From NCBI GenBank assembly GCA_016200825.1, contig JACQEA010000249.1, forward strand, positions 1 to 7,877: DNA of 7,877 bases, given 5' to 3'. The translations under genes and the position numbers were made by a program. Source of the stretch: Chloroflexota bacterium (GTDB taxonomy: Bacteria; Chloroflexota; Anaerolineae; UBA4142). The notes beneath the pieces were generated by a model. The model was not told where the DNA came from. It was given only the letters and a program-made list of their open reading frames with translations, and did not search any database. Positions 1 through 6,538 of this stretch are shown here, one piece after another (position 1 is the first letter of the stretch; the number at the start of each line of letters is the position of its first letter).

Positions 1-618
1 AAACGCGCAACGTTGATGTTTCGTGATTTAGAGCGCTTGAAAAAAATTCTGAACGATCCCGCGCGTCCCGCGCAAATAATTTTTGCGGGCAAGGCGCATC
101 CCGCCGATGAGCCGGGCAAAGAGTTGGTCAAGCAAGTTGCGCAGTTTACGCGCGCGAACGGTTTGGTCGGAAAAATTTTTTTCGCCGAGGATTACGATAT
201 TGATCTCGCGCGCAATCTCGTGCAAGGCGTGGACGTGTGGGTGAATACGCCGCGACGTCCGTTGGAGGCGAGCGGAACGAGCGGAATGAAAGCCGCGCTC
301 AATGGTGCGCTGAATTTTTCCGTATTGGATGGATGGTGGCGCGAAGGATTTGTGCAAGATCAAAACGGATGGGCGATTGGCGAAGATAAAACCGGGGACG
401 ATCACAACGCGCAAGACGCGGCGGACGCGGATTCTTTTTACGCGATACTCGAAAACGAAATCGTGCCGCTGTTCTACACGCGTGACGAGCGCGGCGTTCC
501 GCGCGAATGGGTGCGCCGAATGAAACAAGCCATTCGAACACTCGCGCCGCAATTTAGCGCGCGGCGAATGCTGAAAGAGTACGTGACGCGGTATTATGTG
601 CCAACGGCAACGCGGTGA
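1..618 (+). CDS. glgP: Alpha-glucan (glycogen/maltodextrin) phosphorylase, C-terminal part
   Basis: This is the 3' end of a glycosyltransferase family 35 phosphorylase, a cytoplasmic PLP enzyme that releases glucose-1-phosphate from alpha-1,4-glucans. The frame is open from the first base and reads KRATL then FRDLERL, a typical internal segment of the family, so the start lies upstream of the window. About 205 residues remain. The diagnostic PLP-site segment EASGTSGMKAALNGALNFS lies at about positions 265-321. Its Lys codon (289-291) encodes the expected Schiff-base lysine. The following LDGWW..EG points to the shorter bacterial/archaeal alpha-glucan phosphorylase subfamily rather than the E. 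coli GlgP/MalP type, which reads GTGNMK there. The C-terminus ends normally in a helical RRMLKEYVTRYY tail. The stop codon directly abuts a heptad repeat tract. Family identity is secure; the exact glucan substrate is not visible. Confidence 0.93.
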   Translation, partial: KRATLMFRDLERLKKILNDPARPAQIIFAGKAHPADEPGKELVKQVAQFTRANGLVGKIFFAEDYDIDLARNLVQGVDVWVNTPRRPLEASGTSGMKAALNGALNFSVLDGWWREGFVQDQNGWAIGEDKTGDDHNAQDAADADSFYAILENEIVPLFYTRDERGVPREWVRRMKQAIRTLAPQFSARRMLKEYVTRYYVPTATR

Positions 619-716
619 ATTTGCGATTTGCGATTGCCGATTTTCGATTCACTTCCTTCCGCTAGGGCAGATTCGCAAATTGTAATTCGCAATTCGCAAT
701 TCGGAATTCGCAATTC
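619..716. repeat. Two facing heptad repeat tracts between glgP and the methyltransferase
   Basis: The gap between the first two genes is almost entirely low-complexity repeat. From 619 to 650 there are four variants of ATTTGCG. From 684 to 716 there are nearly five copies of AATTCGC, one reading AATTCGG. The two units are near reverse complements (GCGAATT against GCGATTT, 6 of 7), so the tracts face each other across about 33 bases and could fold into a long imperfect hairpin in RNA or single-stranded DNA. No promoter or Shine-Dalgarno sequence is evident between the tracts and the next ATG. The tract begins immediately after the glgP stop codon. Confidence 0.8.
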
Positions 717-726
717 AAAAATCCGC

Positions 727-1404
727 ATGTCTTATTCTCCTGAATACTTTCTCGCGCGTGAACGCTGGCGCGATTGGCGCATCGAAGCGCGCGAACTGGT
801 GCGGCTCGCGCGGGTTACACAAGGCGACGCGATTCTCGAAATCGGTTGCGGTGGCGGCGGATTATTGCGAATGCTCGCGGCGCGCGGCGCGCGCGCGGTG
901 GGTGTAGACACGTTAGATGTTGCGTTGGAGTTGGCGCGCACGCGTAGTAAAGGCGAGTCGCCGACTCGCCTTTACTACGACGGTCCCTCCTATCTCGCGC
1001 GCATCGCAGACGACAAGCCACTCCCTTTTGCAAACGAAACGTTCGACGCAATCCTCGCGCAACATGTGATCGAACATATTGCAGAGATCAACGCGGCGGT
1101 GCGCGAATGGACGCGCGTTTTGAAACGCGGCGGGCGCGTCGCGCTCGCCACGCCGAACGCGCGCTATCCCGATCCCGCGCATTTCGCCGACGCGAATCAC
1201 GCGCATATTTTTGAACTGAACGAACTAACCGCGTTGCTGATCGACGCGGGATTTGAAATTGAAAATGCCGTGACTGTATTTCCACTGTTGGCGCGCGCGC
1301 GCGCGTTGCGCGCCGCGGGCGTGATCGCGCATGATTTGTTCCGGCGTATGCCGTACTTTCGTGATCGCGGCAGAACGATCCTGATCGGCGCGCGATTAAT
1401 CTAA
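727..1404 (+). CDS. Class I SAM-dependent methyltransferase (UbiG/Methyltransf_11-like)
   Basis: A 225-residue Rossmann-fold methyltransferase that transfers a methyl group from S-adenosylmethionine; the acceptor is unknown. Motif I is LEIGCGGG at residues 37-44, the beta-2 acidic position is VGVD with D61, and the later strands give LPFANETFDAIL (99-110), HVIEH (113-117), RVLKRGGRVALATPN (130-144) and the C-terminal LLIDAGFEIE (170-179). The start at 727 is chosen because the frame upstream is made of heptad repeat and offers only a TTG; MSYSPEYF is a plausible N-terminus. No Shine-Dalgarno sequence is seen. Residues 73-85, in the loop before LPF, are encoded by a perfect 37-base palindrome, and this loop looks several residues longer than usual. 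The gene follows glgP by 108 bases, so co-transcription is possible but unsupported. Confidence 0.85.
   Translation: MSYSPEYFLARERWRDWRIEARELVRLARVTQGDAILEIGCGGGGLLRMLAARGARAVGVDTLDVALELARTRSKGESPTRLYYDGPSYLARIADDKPLPFANETFDAILAQHVIEHIAEINAAVREWTRVLKRGGRVALATPNARYPDPAHFADANHAHIFELNELTALLIDAGFEIENAVTVFPLLARARALRAAGVIAHDLFRRMPYFRDRGRTILIGARLI
943..979. repeat. Perfect 37-base inverted repeat inside the methyltransferase gene
   Basis: Bases 943-960 and 962-979 are exact reverse complements (18 of 18) around a single central C at 961. The arm begins CGTAGTAAAGGCGAG. The element reads through in frame as residues 73-85 (RSKGESPTRLYYD). ACG flanks it on both sides (940-942 and 980-982), which may be chance. 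It looks like a REP- or MITE-type palindrome lodged in a coding region. The same arm is not seen elsewhere in the window. Confidence 0.85.
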
Positions 1405-1436
1405 CCCAAGTTGCTACCTTACGATAGTTGTTCCAA

Positions 1437-1579
1437 TGTCATGCTGAGTAGATTCGCTTCACTCACTATAAACTCCGCGAAGCATCTCGCGAGAGACTTT
1501 TGATTTCAAACCAATTTGCGAGATTCTTCGGTCGCGGAGTTTACACTGAGCGGAGCGAATGTGCTCCCTCAGAATGACA
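1437..1579. repeat. MITE-like imperfect palindrome in the gap before the cyclase operon
   Basis: The gap 1405-1666 has no gene; most of it is this element. The ends TGTCATGCTGAG (1437-1448) and CTCAGAATGACA (1568-1579) are reverse complements at 11 of 12 positions. The symmetry continues inward: ATTCGCTTCACTC and AAACTCCGCG on the left match GAGCGGAGCGAAT and CGCGGAGTTT on the right, and CATCTCGC pairs with GCGAGATT with one mismatch. The unpaired centre is about 25-30 bases around TTTTGATTTCAAACC. No clear target-site duplication and no ORF is present, so it would be non-autonomous. Elements with a GTCAT..CTGAG end are familiar dispersed repeats in environmental bacterial genomes, from memory rather than a search. 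Confidence 0.8.
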
Positions 1580-1666
1580 AGGTGGAAACTTGAATTAATC
1601 TAAAGTACTAGGACTATTGTAAACTTGTGAGCGAAAATTGTTTGCTGTAATCTATTGTGGGGGATT
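1580..1666 (+). promoter_or_regulatory. Leader and probable promoter region of the cyclase operon
   Basis: An AT-richer stretch between the MITE-like element and the cyclase ATG is the only plausible promoter region for the downstream gene run. Weak sigma-70-like candidates are TTGTGA (1625-1630) with TGTAAT (1646-1651), 15 bases apart, and TTGAAT (1590-1595) with TATTGT (1615-1620), 19 bases apart. Both have poor spacing. A purine run GGGGGA at 1659-1664 may serve as the ribosome site, although it lies only two bases before ATG 1667. No operator palindrome was found. Confidence 0.3.
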
Positions 1667-3499
1667 ATGAAGCGCATTGCGCTCCGGCGTCAAACTATCA
1701 ACATCGGTGTTATTACTTTTCTGTTAGTCGCACTCTTTCGCGTTATCGGCGGCTTTGAATTTTTGGAACTCAAAGCCGTGGATGTCGCGTTTAATTTACG
1801 CGGCACAAGCCCACCCACCTCGCCGATTGTCATCGTTGCGATTGACGACGAATCGTTCAATCAAACTAATCTGCATTGGCCCTGGCCGCGTTGGTACTTT
1901 GCGCAAATCATAGACAAACTCAAAGCCGGCGGCGCGCGCGCAGTCGTGATTGATGTTATTTTCTACGAGCCGTTCGACGGCGACGCGGTTCTCGCGGAAT
2001 CCATTCAAAATAGCAAGAATGTAATTCTTGCCAACAACATCGGCGTGGTGAGCGATCCCAACTTTCGTTTAGAACAAGTGAATATGCCGGTGGACGCGTT
2101 AGTCAAAACGGACGCGCCGATTGGTCTCTCGAATTTTCCTTCCGACCGTGACGGCTTTGGTCGTCACATTTTGGCGTTTCAATCGCTCAACGAAAAATTA
2201 TTTTATCACTGGGCGGTCATCGCGACGGCAAAATATCTGAATCAGAATTTGCTGGAGAGACCGACTTCTACTTCCATTCCGCTGACCAATCGCGCGATTC
2301 CGTTGCGCGATCAAACGCTCTTGCTCAATTATCGCGGACCGGCTCGAACGTTCCGAAATATTCCGGCGTACCAAGTTGTGAATGGCGATGTGCCCGCCGA
2401 ATTTTTCAAAGACAAGATCGTGTTGATCGGCTCGACGACCGAAACGTTGCACGATAATTATCCGACGCCGTTTGGCGGCAGCGATCGCAAAATGCCCGGC
2501 GTGGAAATCGGCGCGAACGCGATTGATATGATCCTGACGCAAAATTATCTCACTGATCTTGACCTGCTTGGCGGACTCGCATGGATGATTGTCGCCGGGC
2601 TTGTGGGCATCGCGTTGAACTTGATTCGCCGTCCCGCCCTCGCGCTGTTGGGATTGGGATTATCAATTTTTATTTTCGCGATGGTGTGGCTCGCCGCGTT
2701 TGTTCTTCAGCATATTGAACTGCCGTTCGTCAGCATTCAAGCCGCGCTTTTTCTCACGTTTATCGTCCCGACGGTCGAGCGCGCGATTGTAGAAGAATCC
2801 GCCAAGCGGCGCGTGCGTGCGATCTTTGCACAATTCATCGCGCCGGAAATGGTCGAGCAGTTGGTGGAACAAGGAATCGAATCTTCGCGCGGCAAACGCG
2901 CTGAATTGACGATTCTTTTTTCCGACATTCGCGGCTTTACCACGCTGGCAGAAAAACTCGCGCCCGATCAACTCGTCGCGATCTTGAATCAATATCTTGC
3001 CGCGATGACCGATGTAATTTTCAAACACGGCGGCACGGTAGACAAATTTGAAGGCGACGCGATCATCGCGTTTTGGGGCGCGCCGCAAGCCGATGCGCGC
3101 CACGCCAGCCGCGCGCTTGCCGCCGCGTTAGCGATGCGAAAAGAATTGACGCTTTTGAAACAGAAATGGAATTCCGCCAACGCGCAAGGATTTGAAATCG
3201 GCATTGGGCTGAATTCCGGTGAAGCATTTGTGGGATTGATCGGATCGGAAAAACGCATCAACTATACCGTGATTGGCGATAACGTAAATCTCGCCTCGCG
3301 CATTCAGGATTTGACCAAAGAATATCGCTGGCCGTTGTTGATCAGCGAATCTACATTTGCTCAGGTCAAAAATGAATTCGACGCGGAATTCCTCGAGGCG
3401 AAATTAGTCAAAGGCAAAACCGTCCCGGTCGGCATTTATCGCGTGCTGGGAACGCGCGGCGCGCCCGAAGATGAACGCGTGCGTCCGGTGTTTGCCTAA
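1667..3499 (+). CDS. CHASE2-domain membrane adenylate/guanylate cyclase (class III)
   Basis: A 610-residue membrane sensor cyclase that should make cAMP (or cGMP) in the cytoplasm in response to an extracytoplasmic signal. A transmembrane helix (about 14-27) precedes a CHASE2 sensor domain (about 31-296; LELKAVDVAFNLRG, IVIVAIDDESF and WPWPRW are typical). Three further helices follow (about 302-318, 325-346, 352-370), then a short linker and the cyclase domain (about 410-595). The catalytic set is complete: metal aspartates D420 (FSDIRGFT) and D464 (KFEGDAIIAFWG), adenine-type lysine K460, and the N541/R545 pair in NVNLASR. The other base-contacting position is T534 (YTVIGD), as in class IIIb, bicarbonate-responsive cyclases, and favours ATP. 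ATG 1667 is preferred over a TTG 12 bases upstream. The FecR lipoprotein gene starts 11 bases after the stop, suggesting one operon. Confidence 0.95.
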   Translation: MKRIALRRQTINIGVITFLLVALFRVIGGFEFLELKAVDVAFNLRGTSPPTSPIVIVAIDDESFNQTNLHWPWPRWYFAQIIDKLKAGGARAVVIDVIFYEPFDGDAVLAESIQNSKNVILANNIGVVSDPNFRLEQVNMPVDALVKTDAPIGLSNFPSDRDGFGRHILAFQSLNEKLFYHWAVIATAKYLNQNLLERPTSTSIPLTNRAIPLRDQTLLLNYRGPARTFRNIPAYQVVNGDVPAEFFKDKIVLIGSTTETLHDNYPTPFGGSDRKMPGVEIGANAIDMILTQNYLTDLDLLGGLAWMIVAGLVGIALNLIRRPALALLGLGLSIFIFAMVWLAAFVLQHIELPFVSIQAALFLTFIVPTVERAIVEESAKRRVRAIFAQFIAPEMVEQLVEQGIESSRGKRAELTILFSDIRGFTTLAEKLAPDQLVAILNQYLAAMTDVIFKHGGTVDKFEGDAIIAFWGAPQADARHASRALAAALAMRKELTLLKQKWNSANAQGFEIGIGLNSGEAFVGLIGSEKRINYTVIGDNVNLASRIQDLTKEYRWPLLISESTFAQVKNEFDAEFLEAKLVKGKTVPVGIYRVLGTRGAPEDERVRPVFA

Positions 3500-3504
3500 A
3501 GGAG
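3498..3504 (+). promoter_or_regulatory. Shine-Dalgarno site for the first FecR lipoprotein
   Basis: AAAGGAG overlaps the cyclase stop codon by two bases and lies six bases before ATG 3511. It is the only strong ribosome-binding site in the window and fixes this start. It suggests that the first lipoprotein is translated efficiently, independently of the cyclase. Confidence 0.8.
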
Positions 3505-3510
3505 TTTCAA

Positions 3511-4623
3511 ATGATTTGCTCAACTCTGCGCGGCACGATTGGTTTATTGTTGTTGGCGCTCGCGCTCGACGCGTGTAATAGTCCGGGCGCGATTGAAACG
3601 CGCTCGGCCCGCGTGTCAGAAATTGTAAATATTGTCGAAGCGCGTCCGCCGCAACAACCAAACTTTTCGCCCGCGTCATTGGGTTTATCATTAAAGACGA
3701 ACGCGCAAGTTCGCACCGGCGTTGTTTCCAAAGTGCGGCTTGATTTTTCCGAAGGCAGTATCGTCCGTTTGAGCGAGAACACGTTGTTGACCGTCGAGGA
3801 AATTGCGGGATCGGATGGCGATCCGATCAGCCGATTTCAATTGACGTTAGGAAAAATTTGGGTTTCAGTTTTCAATCAAACTTTTCAATTAGACACACCG
3901 GCGGGCGTTGCGACCGTGCGCGGTTCGTTCGCCATTTTCGAAGTCGTGCGCGACAATCCCAACGATCCGAACAGCGTCAAACTGATCACGGATTGTTTGG
4001 AAGGTGAGTGTACCGCCAAAAATGATTTCACGCTGAAACGTTTCGGTAATTTGGAACGCGTCACTCTTACGCGCGAGCAACGTGATGCCGCGCCGGTACC
4101 TGTACCGCCGGAACGCTTGCGCGATTTTTTGGATAACAATCGCAACTCATCAAGCCAACAAATTGTCGCGACTCTAACTGCCGCGCCGCAACGTACGCGC
4201 ACGCCCGAGCCATCGTCTACGACAACAGTGATTCGAAATCCGACTGAAACACCAATCGCAACGAATACGGTTGGCATCCTGCGCTCGATTGATGTGACGC
4301 GCACAGTTGAAGCAACATCAACCGTAATCTTGCGCGCAACCCCAACCCCAACGCTCTCGCGCAATACGCCGACGCCAACGCCTGTTTTTAATCGCGATGT
4401 TTTTCCAGTCATCACGCTGGTCACTACAATTATCCGTCCAACAGAAACAACTGAAATTCGCGTTACGCCGGGTTCAACGCTGGTTAGCCCAACTGAAATT
4501 CGCATCACGCCGGGTTCAACGCTGATCAGCCCAACTGAAATTCGCGTCACGCCGATTCTGAAAACAATTGAGCCAACCCTGATTTCAACTCTTACGTTGC
4601 CAACTCTGACGATTCAAAAATAA
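3511..4623 (+). CDS. FecR-domain lipoprotein with Thr/Pro-rich stalk (copy 1)
   Basis: A 370-residue predicted surface lipoprotein. A signal peptide (hydrophobic GLLLLALAL) ends at LDAC with C22 as the likely lipidated cysteine; Asp at the -2 position is unusual for a lipobox. A FecR-type beta-rich domain spans about 64-146, showing QVRTG, LDFSEGSIVRLSENTLLTV, LGKIWVSVF and LDTPAGVATVRGSF. FecR domains are known from iron-signalling regulators and many surface proteins. A C-x4-C pair (C162, C167) follows. From about 195 the chain is a low-complexity Ser/Thr/Pro stalk ending with 2.5 copies of a 14-residue repeat. It lies between the cyclase and a clear paralog, so a role as envelope partner of the CHASE2 sensor is plausible but inferred. 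No sigma-factor gene lies beside it in this window, which argues against a classical FecR anti-sigma role. Confidence 0.88.
   Translation: MICSTLRGTIGLLLLALALDACNSPGAIETRSARVSEIVNIVEARPPQQPNFSPASLGLSLKTNAQVRTGVVSKVRLDFSEGSIVRLSENTLLTVEEIAGSDGDPISRFQLTLGKIWVSVFNQTFQLDTPAGVATVRGSFAIFEVVRDNPNDPNSVKLITDCLEGECTAKNDFTLKRFGNLERVTLTREQRDAAPVPVPPERLRDFLDNNRNSSSQQIVATLTAAPQRTRTPEPSSTTTVIRNPTETPIATNTVGILRSIDVTRTVEATSTVILRATPTPTLSRNTPTPTPVFNRDVFPVITLVTTIIRPTETTEIRVTPGSTLVSPTEIRITPGSTLISPTEIRVTPILKTIEPTLISTLTLPTLTIQK
4450..4554 (+). repeat. 42-base tandem repeat in the stalk of FecR lipoprotein copy 1
   Basis: Units beginning ACTGAAATTCGC start at 4450, 4492 and 4534, exactly 42 bases apart, with the third copy half length. 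Each unit encodes TEIRVTPGSTLVSP with minor substitutions (I for V). The period is a multiple of three, so gain or loss of a unit would only change stalk length. Confidence 0.9.
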
Positions 4624-4627
4624 ATTT

Positions 4628-5779
4628 ATGCGTCACGCGTTGAGAATTGGATTTTGTTTGAGCATGGGACTGCTTGCCAGCGCGTGCGGTGGCGCAGTCG
4701 GCGCGCGCTCAGCCAGTCTGAGCGAAATTCTCAATCTCGTCCAAGCGCGCTTGAATCAGGAACAAAATTTTTTTTCTGCCAGCGCCGGAACGAATATTAG
4801 CGTAGGAGGCCAAGTCCGTACGGGCGATCAATCGCGCGTGCGGTTGGATTTTTCGGACCAGAGTATTGTGCGGTTGGGCGCGAATACGTTGCTCACGGTG
4901 GATGAAATTGATCCGGGCTCGGATCCCATCAAACATTTTGAGATGCAAGCCGGGCGAATATGGATTTCTATTTTTGGCGGCAGTTTTCAAGTAGACACTC
5001 CCGCTGGAACGACGACCGTGCGCGGGTCGCACGCGTACGTTGATCTGGATCGGATTAATTGCGTTCACGGCACTTGTATTTTTCGCAATCAATTTTTTTC
5101 CGTCACGTTTTTTACGATGGAAGGAATAATTTTGTTGGATGGCGGACGCAGTTTTATTCGCGCCACGTTGACCGATGCAGACGTAGATAATTTTCCGCCG
5201 TCCACCTCCGCAACGTTAACAGCGGAAGCGCGACCGCGGACCGCAACTCGAACTCAAACGCCGACCACCACACCGACTCAAACGCGCACCGCGACTCCAA
5301 CGAGCACGGCAACGACGACACTCACTCCAACGACGACGCTCACGATCATTCCCCTCGCGCTCGTGTGTTCGGAATCACCCGTGCCGTTTGATCCGCCGTC
5401 TGGCAAAGCCGTCAACGCGCGCACAACGGTTTTTCGTTGGAATTCCAATTATGTTTTGAAACCGAACGAAGTATTTGATATTTTGGTTTGGCCCGCGGGC
5501 TCTGCGCCGGCCAGCATTGGCACCACGCGCGATAAAAATTTTTCCGCCGATTTGCAAACTTGGAAATACGCGGGCGCGTTTGGAAATTACAATTGGGCAG
5601 TCCAAGTGCGACGCGCGGATGGAGTAACCGGATGTTCGAGCGCCCCGATCACTTTTGGTTTTTCTGCGCCGCCGGCCGCCGTTCCGCCAACGGCTGTTCC
5701 AAAACCAACCGCTGTGCCAACGAAACCGATTCAGATCGCGCCGTGCACACCGGGTCCAAATAATAATTACAAGTGTTAG
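4628..5779 (+). CDS. FecR-domain lipoprotein with C-terminal beta-sandwich-like domain (copy 2)
   Basis: A 383-residue predicted lipoprotein, paralogous to the preceding gene and starting four bases after its stop with no clear Shine-Dalgarno sequence, so translation may be coupled. A signal peptide ends at ASAC (C20). The FecR-type domain (about 58-140) matches copy 1 almost block for block: QVRTG, RLDFSDQSIVRLGANTLLTV, GRIWISIF, VDTPAGTTTVRGS. A C-x4-C pair (C145, C150) sits at the equivalent place. A Thr/Pro linker (about 190-240) leads to a fibronectin-III-like segment (about 245-347), with FDPPSGKAVN, TVFRWNSNYVL, FDILVW and YNWAVQVRRADG. This resembles ligand-binding modules common in secreted Chloroflexota proteins. 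C247 and C336 could form a disulfide. A second Pro-rich tail ends in Cys. Sequence shows an external location; the ligand is unknown. Confidence 0.88.
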   Translation: MRHALRIGFCLSMGLLASACGGAVGARSASLSEILNLVQARLNQEQNFFSASAGTNISVGGQVRTGDQSRVRLDFSDQSIVRLGANTLLTVDEIDPGSDPIKHFEMQAGRIWISIFGGSFQVDTPAGTTTVRGSHAYVDLDRINCVHGTCIFRNQFFSVTFFTMEGIILLDGGRSFIRATLTDADVDNFPPSTSATLTAEARPRTATRTQTPTTTPTQTRTATPTSTATTTLTPTTTLTIIPLALVCSESPVPFDPPSGKAVNARTTVFRWNSNYVLKPNEVFDILVWPAGSAPASIGTTRDKNFSADLQTWKYAGAFGNYNWAVQVRRADGVTGCSSAPITFGFSAPPAAVPPTAVPKPTAVPTKPIQIAPCTPGPNNNYKC

Positions 5780-5782
5780 CCA

Positions 5783-6511
5783 ATGCAGATTCAAACCCGC
5801 ATCATTGCTAATGAGCGTTTGTGGGCGAACATCCAGACGATAACTGTGACGGCACCGGATCTGGCTCGGACAATTCGTCCGGGTCAGTTTGTTTTGGCGC
5901 GCGCGCCAAATAATTTCGATCCGTACTTGCGCCGCGTGCTCATCCCTTTGCAAACGCGCGACGATCAAATTCAATTCGCGATGGACGCGGCGGATCCACT
6001 CGTCGCGCGCGCGTACCCCGATGCGATTTTGGATTTACTCGCGCCGCTTGGTCGCGCGATTCATTTCGATTCGAACGCGCGGCATATTTTGCTTGCGACC
6101 GATGGCGCGCGTATCGCGCCGCTGATTTTTCTCGCGCACGCGGCGATTCAAAGCGGACGCGCGGTCGTTTTGGTTGCGCGGCAAACGAACGCATCGCCGA
6201 TTTTTCCCGCGGCGTTACTTCCCGAAGAAATTGAATATCATACGACGAATGAAAATGAAGCGTGGATGGATGCGGACGCATTGGCATGGGCAGACGCGAT
6301 TTACGCGTGCGGCACGCGCGCGGCGTATCGCGAATTGTTTGACGCGATTTCGCACGCGCGTTATCGCGTCCCGCGCGAGTTTGCGCGCGTGTGGATGGAG
6401 GCGGCAATGCCGTGCGGCGTCGGCGAGTGTTTTGCGTGCGCGATTGAAAGCGCGCGCGGCTTCGCGCTGACGTGTCAACACGGACCATTTTTCGATCTGG
6501 TGGATATTTAA
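5783..6511 (+). CDS. PyrK-like iron-sulfur flavoprotein (dihydroorotate dehydrogenase electron-transfer subunit family), divergent
   Basis: A 242-residue protein of the ferredoxin-reductase-like PyrK family, which passes electrons between NAD(P) and class 1B dihydroorotate dehydrogenase through FAD and a [2Fe-2S] cluster. The beta-barrel start is clear (IRPGQFVLARAP, YLRRVLIPL, about 31-56), followed by a degraded nucleotide domain and YACGT (174-178). The C-terminal cluster motif is intact: C211, C216, C219 and C231 (CGVGECFAC with CQHGPFF), spacing x4-x2-x11. Departures from the family are visible: the Ser/Thr expected after the RR of the FAD motif is absent (RRVLI), and the glycine-rich loop before APL reads ATDGARIAPL. 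NAD(P) or FAD binding may therefore be altered. It starts three bases after the FecR gene without a Shine-Dalgarno sequence, implying coupling to the signalling operon. A PyrD-like gene follows, supporting a two-subunit complex. Confidence 0.82.
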   Translation: MQIQTRIIANERLWANIQTITVTAPDLARTIRPGQFVLARAPNNFDPYLRRVLIPLQTRDDQIQFAMDAADPLVARAYPDAILDLLAPLGRAIHFDSNARHILLATDGARIAPLIFLAHAAIQSGRAVVLVARQTNASPIFPAALLPEEIEYHTTNENEAWMDADALAWADAIYACGTRAAYRELFDAISHARYRVPREFARVWMEAAMPCGVGECFACAIESARGFALTCQHGPFFDLVDI

Positions 6512-6538
6512 TTTTTCGCGTAATTCGCAATAACAGTT

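Noticed and set aside
28..552. Minus-strand frame of 174 codons opposite glgP
   Set aside because: The plus strand encodes an unmistakable phosphorylase; the antisense frame shows no domain.
684..716. CRISPR-like array
   Set aside because: Units are 7 bases without spacers, so this is a simple tandem repeat; no cas genes are present.
628..726. N-terminal extension of the methyltransferase from a TTG codon
   Set aside because: The extra 33 residues are translated heptad repeat; ATG 727 gives a normal N-terminus.
1437..1579. Rho-independent terminator of the methyltransferase gene
   Set aside because: The hairpin is long and imperfect with no U-tract after it; a dispersed palindromic repeat fits better.
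3885..4550. Long minus-strand frame of 221 codons opposite FecR copy 1
   Set aside because: Its Val/Arg/Gly repeats are the mirror of the Thr/Pro stalk codons; no start context or recognisable domain, and the plus-strand gene is well supported.
5375..5974. Minus-strand frame of 199 codons spanning the FecR copy 2 / PyrK-like junction
   Set aside because: It crosses the boundary of two supported plus-strand genes and has a basic, low-information composition typical of an antisense shadow.
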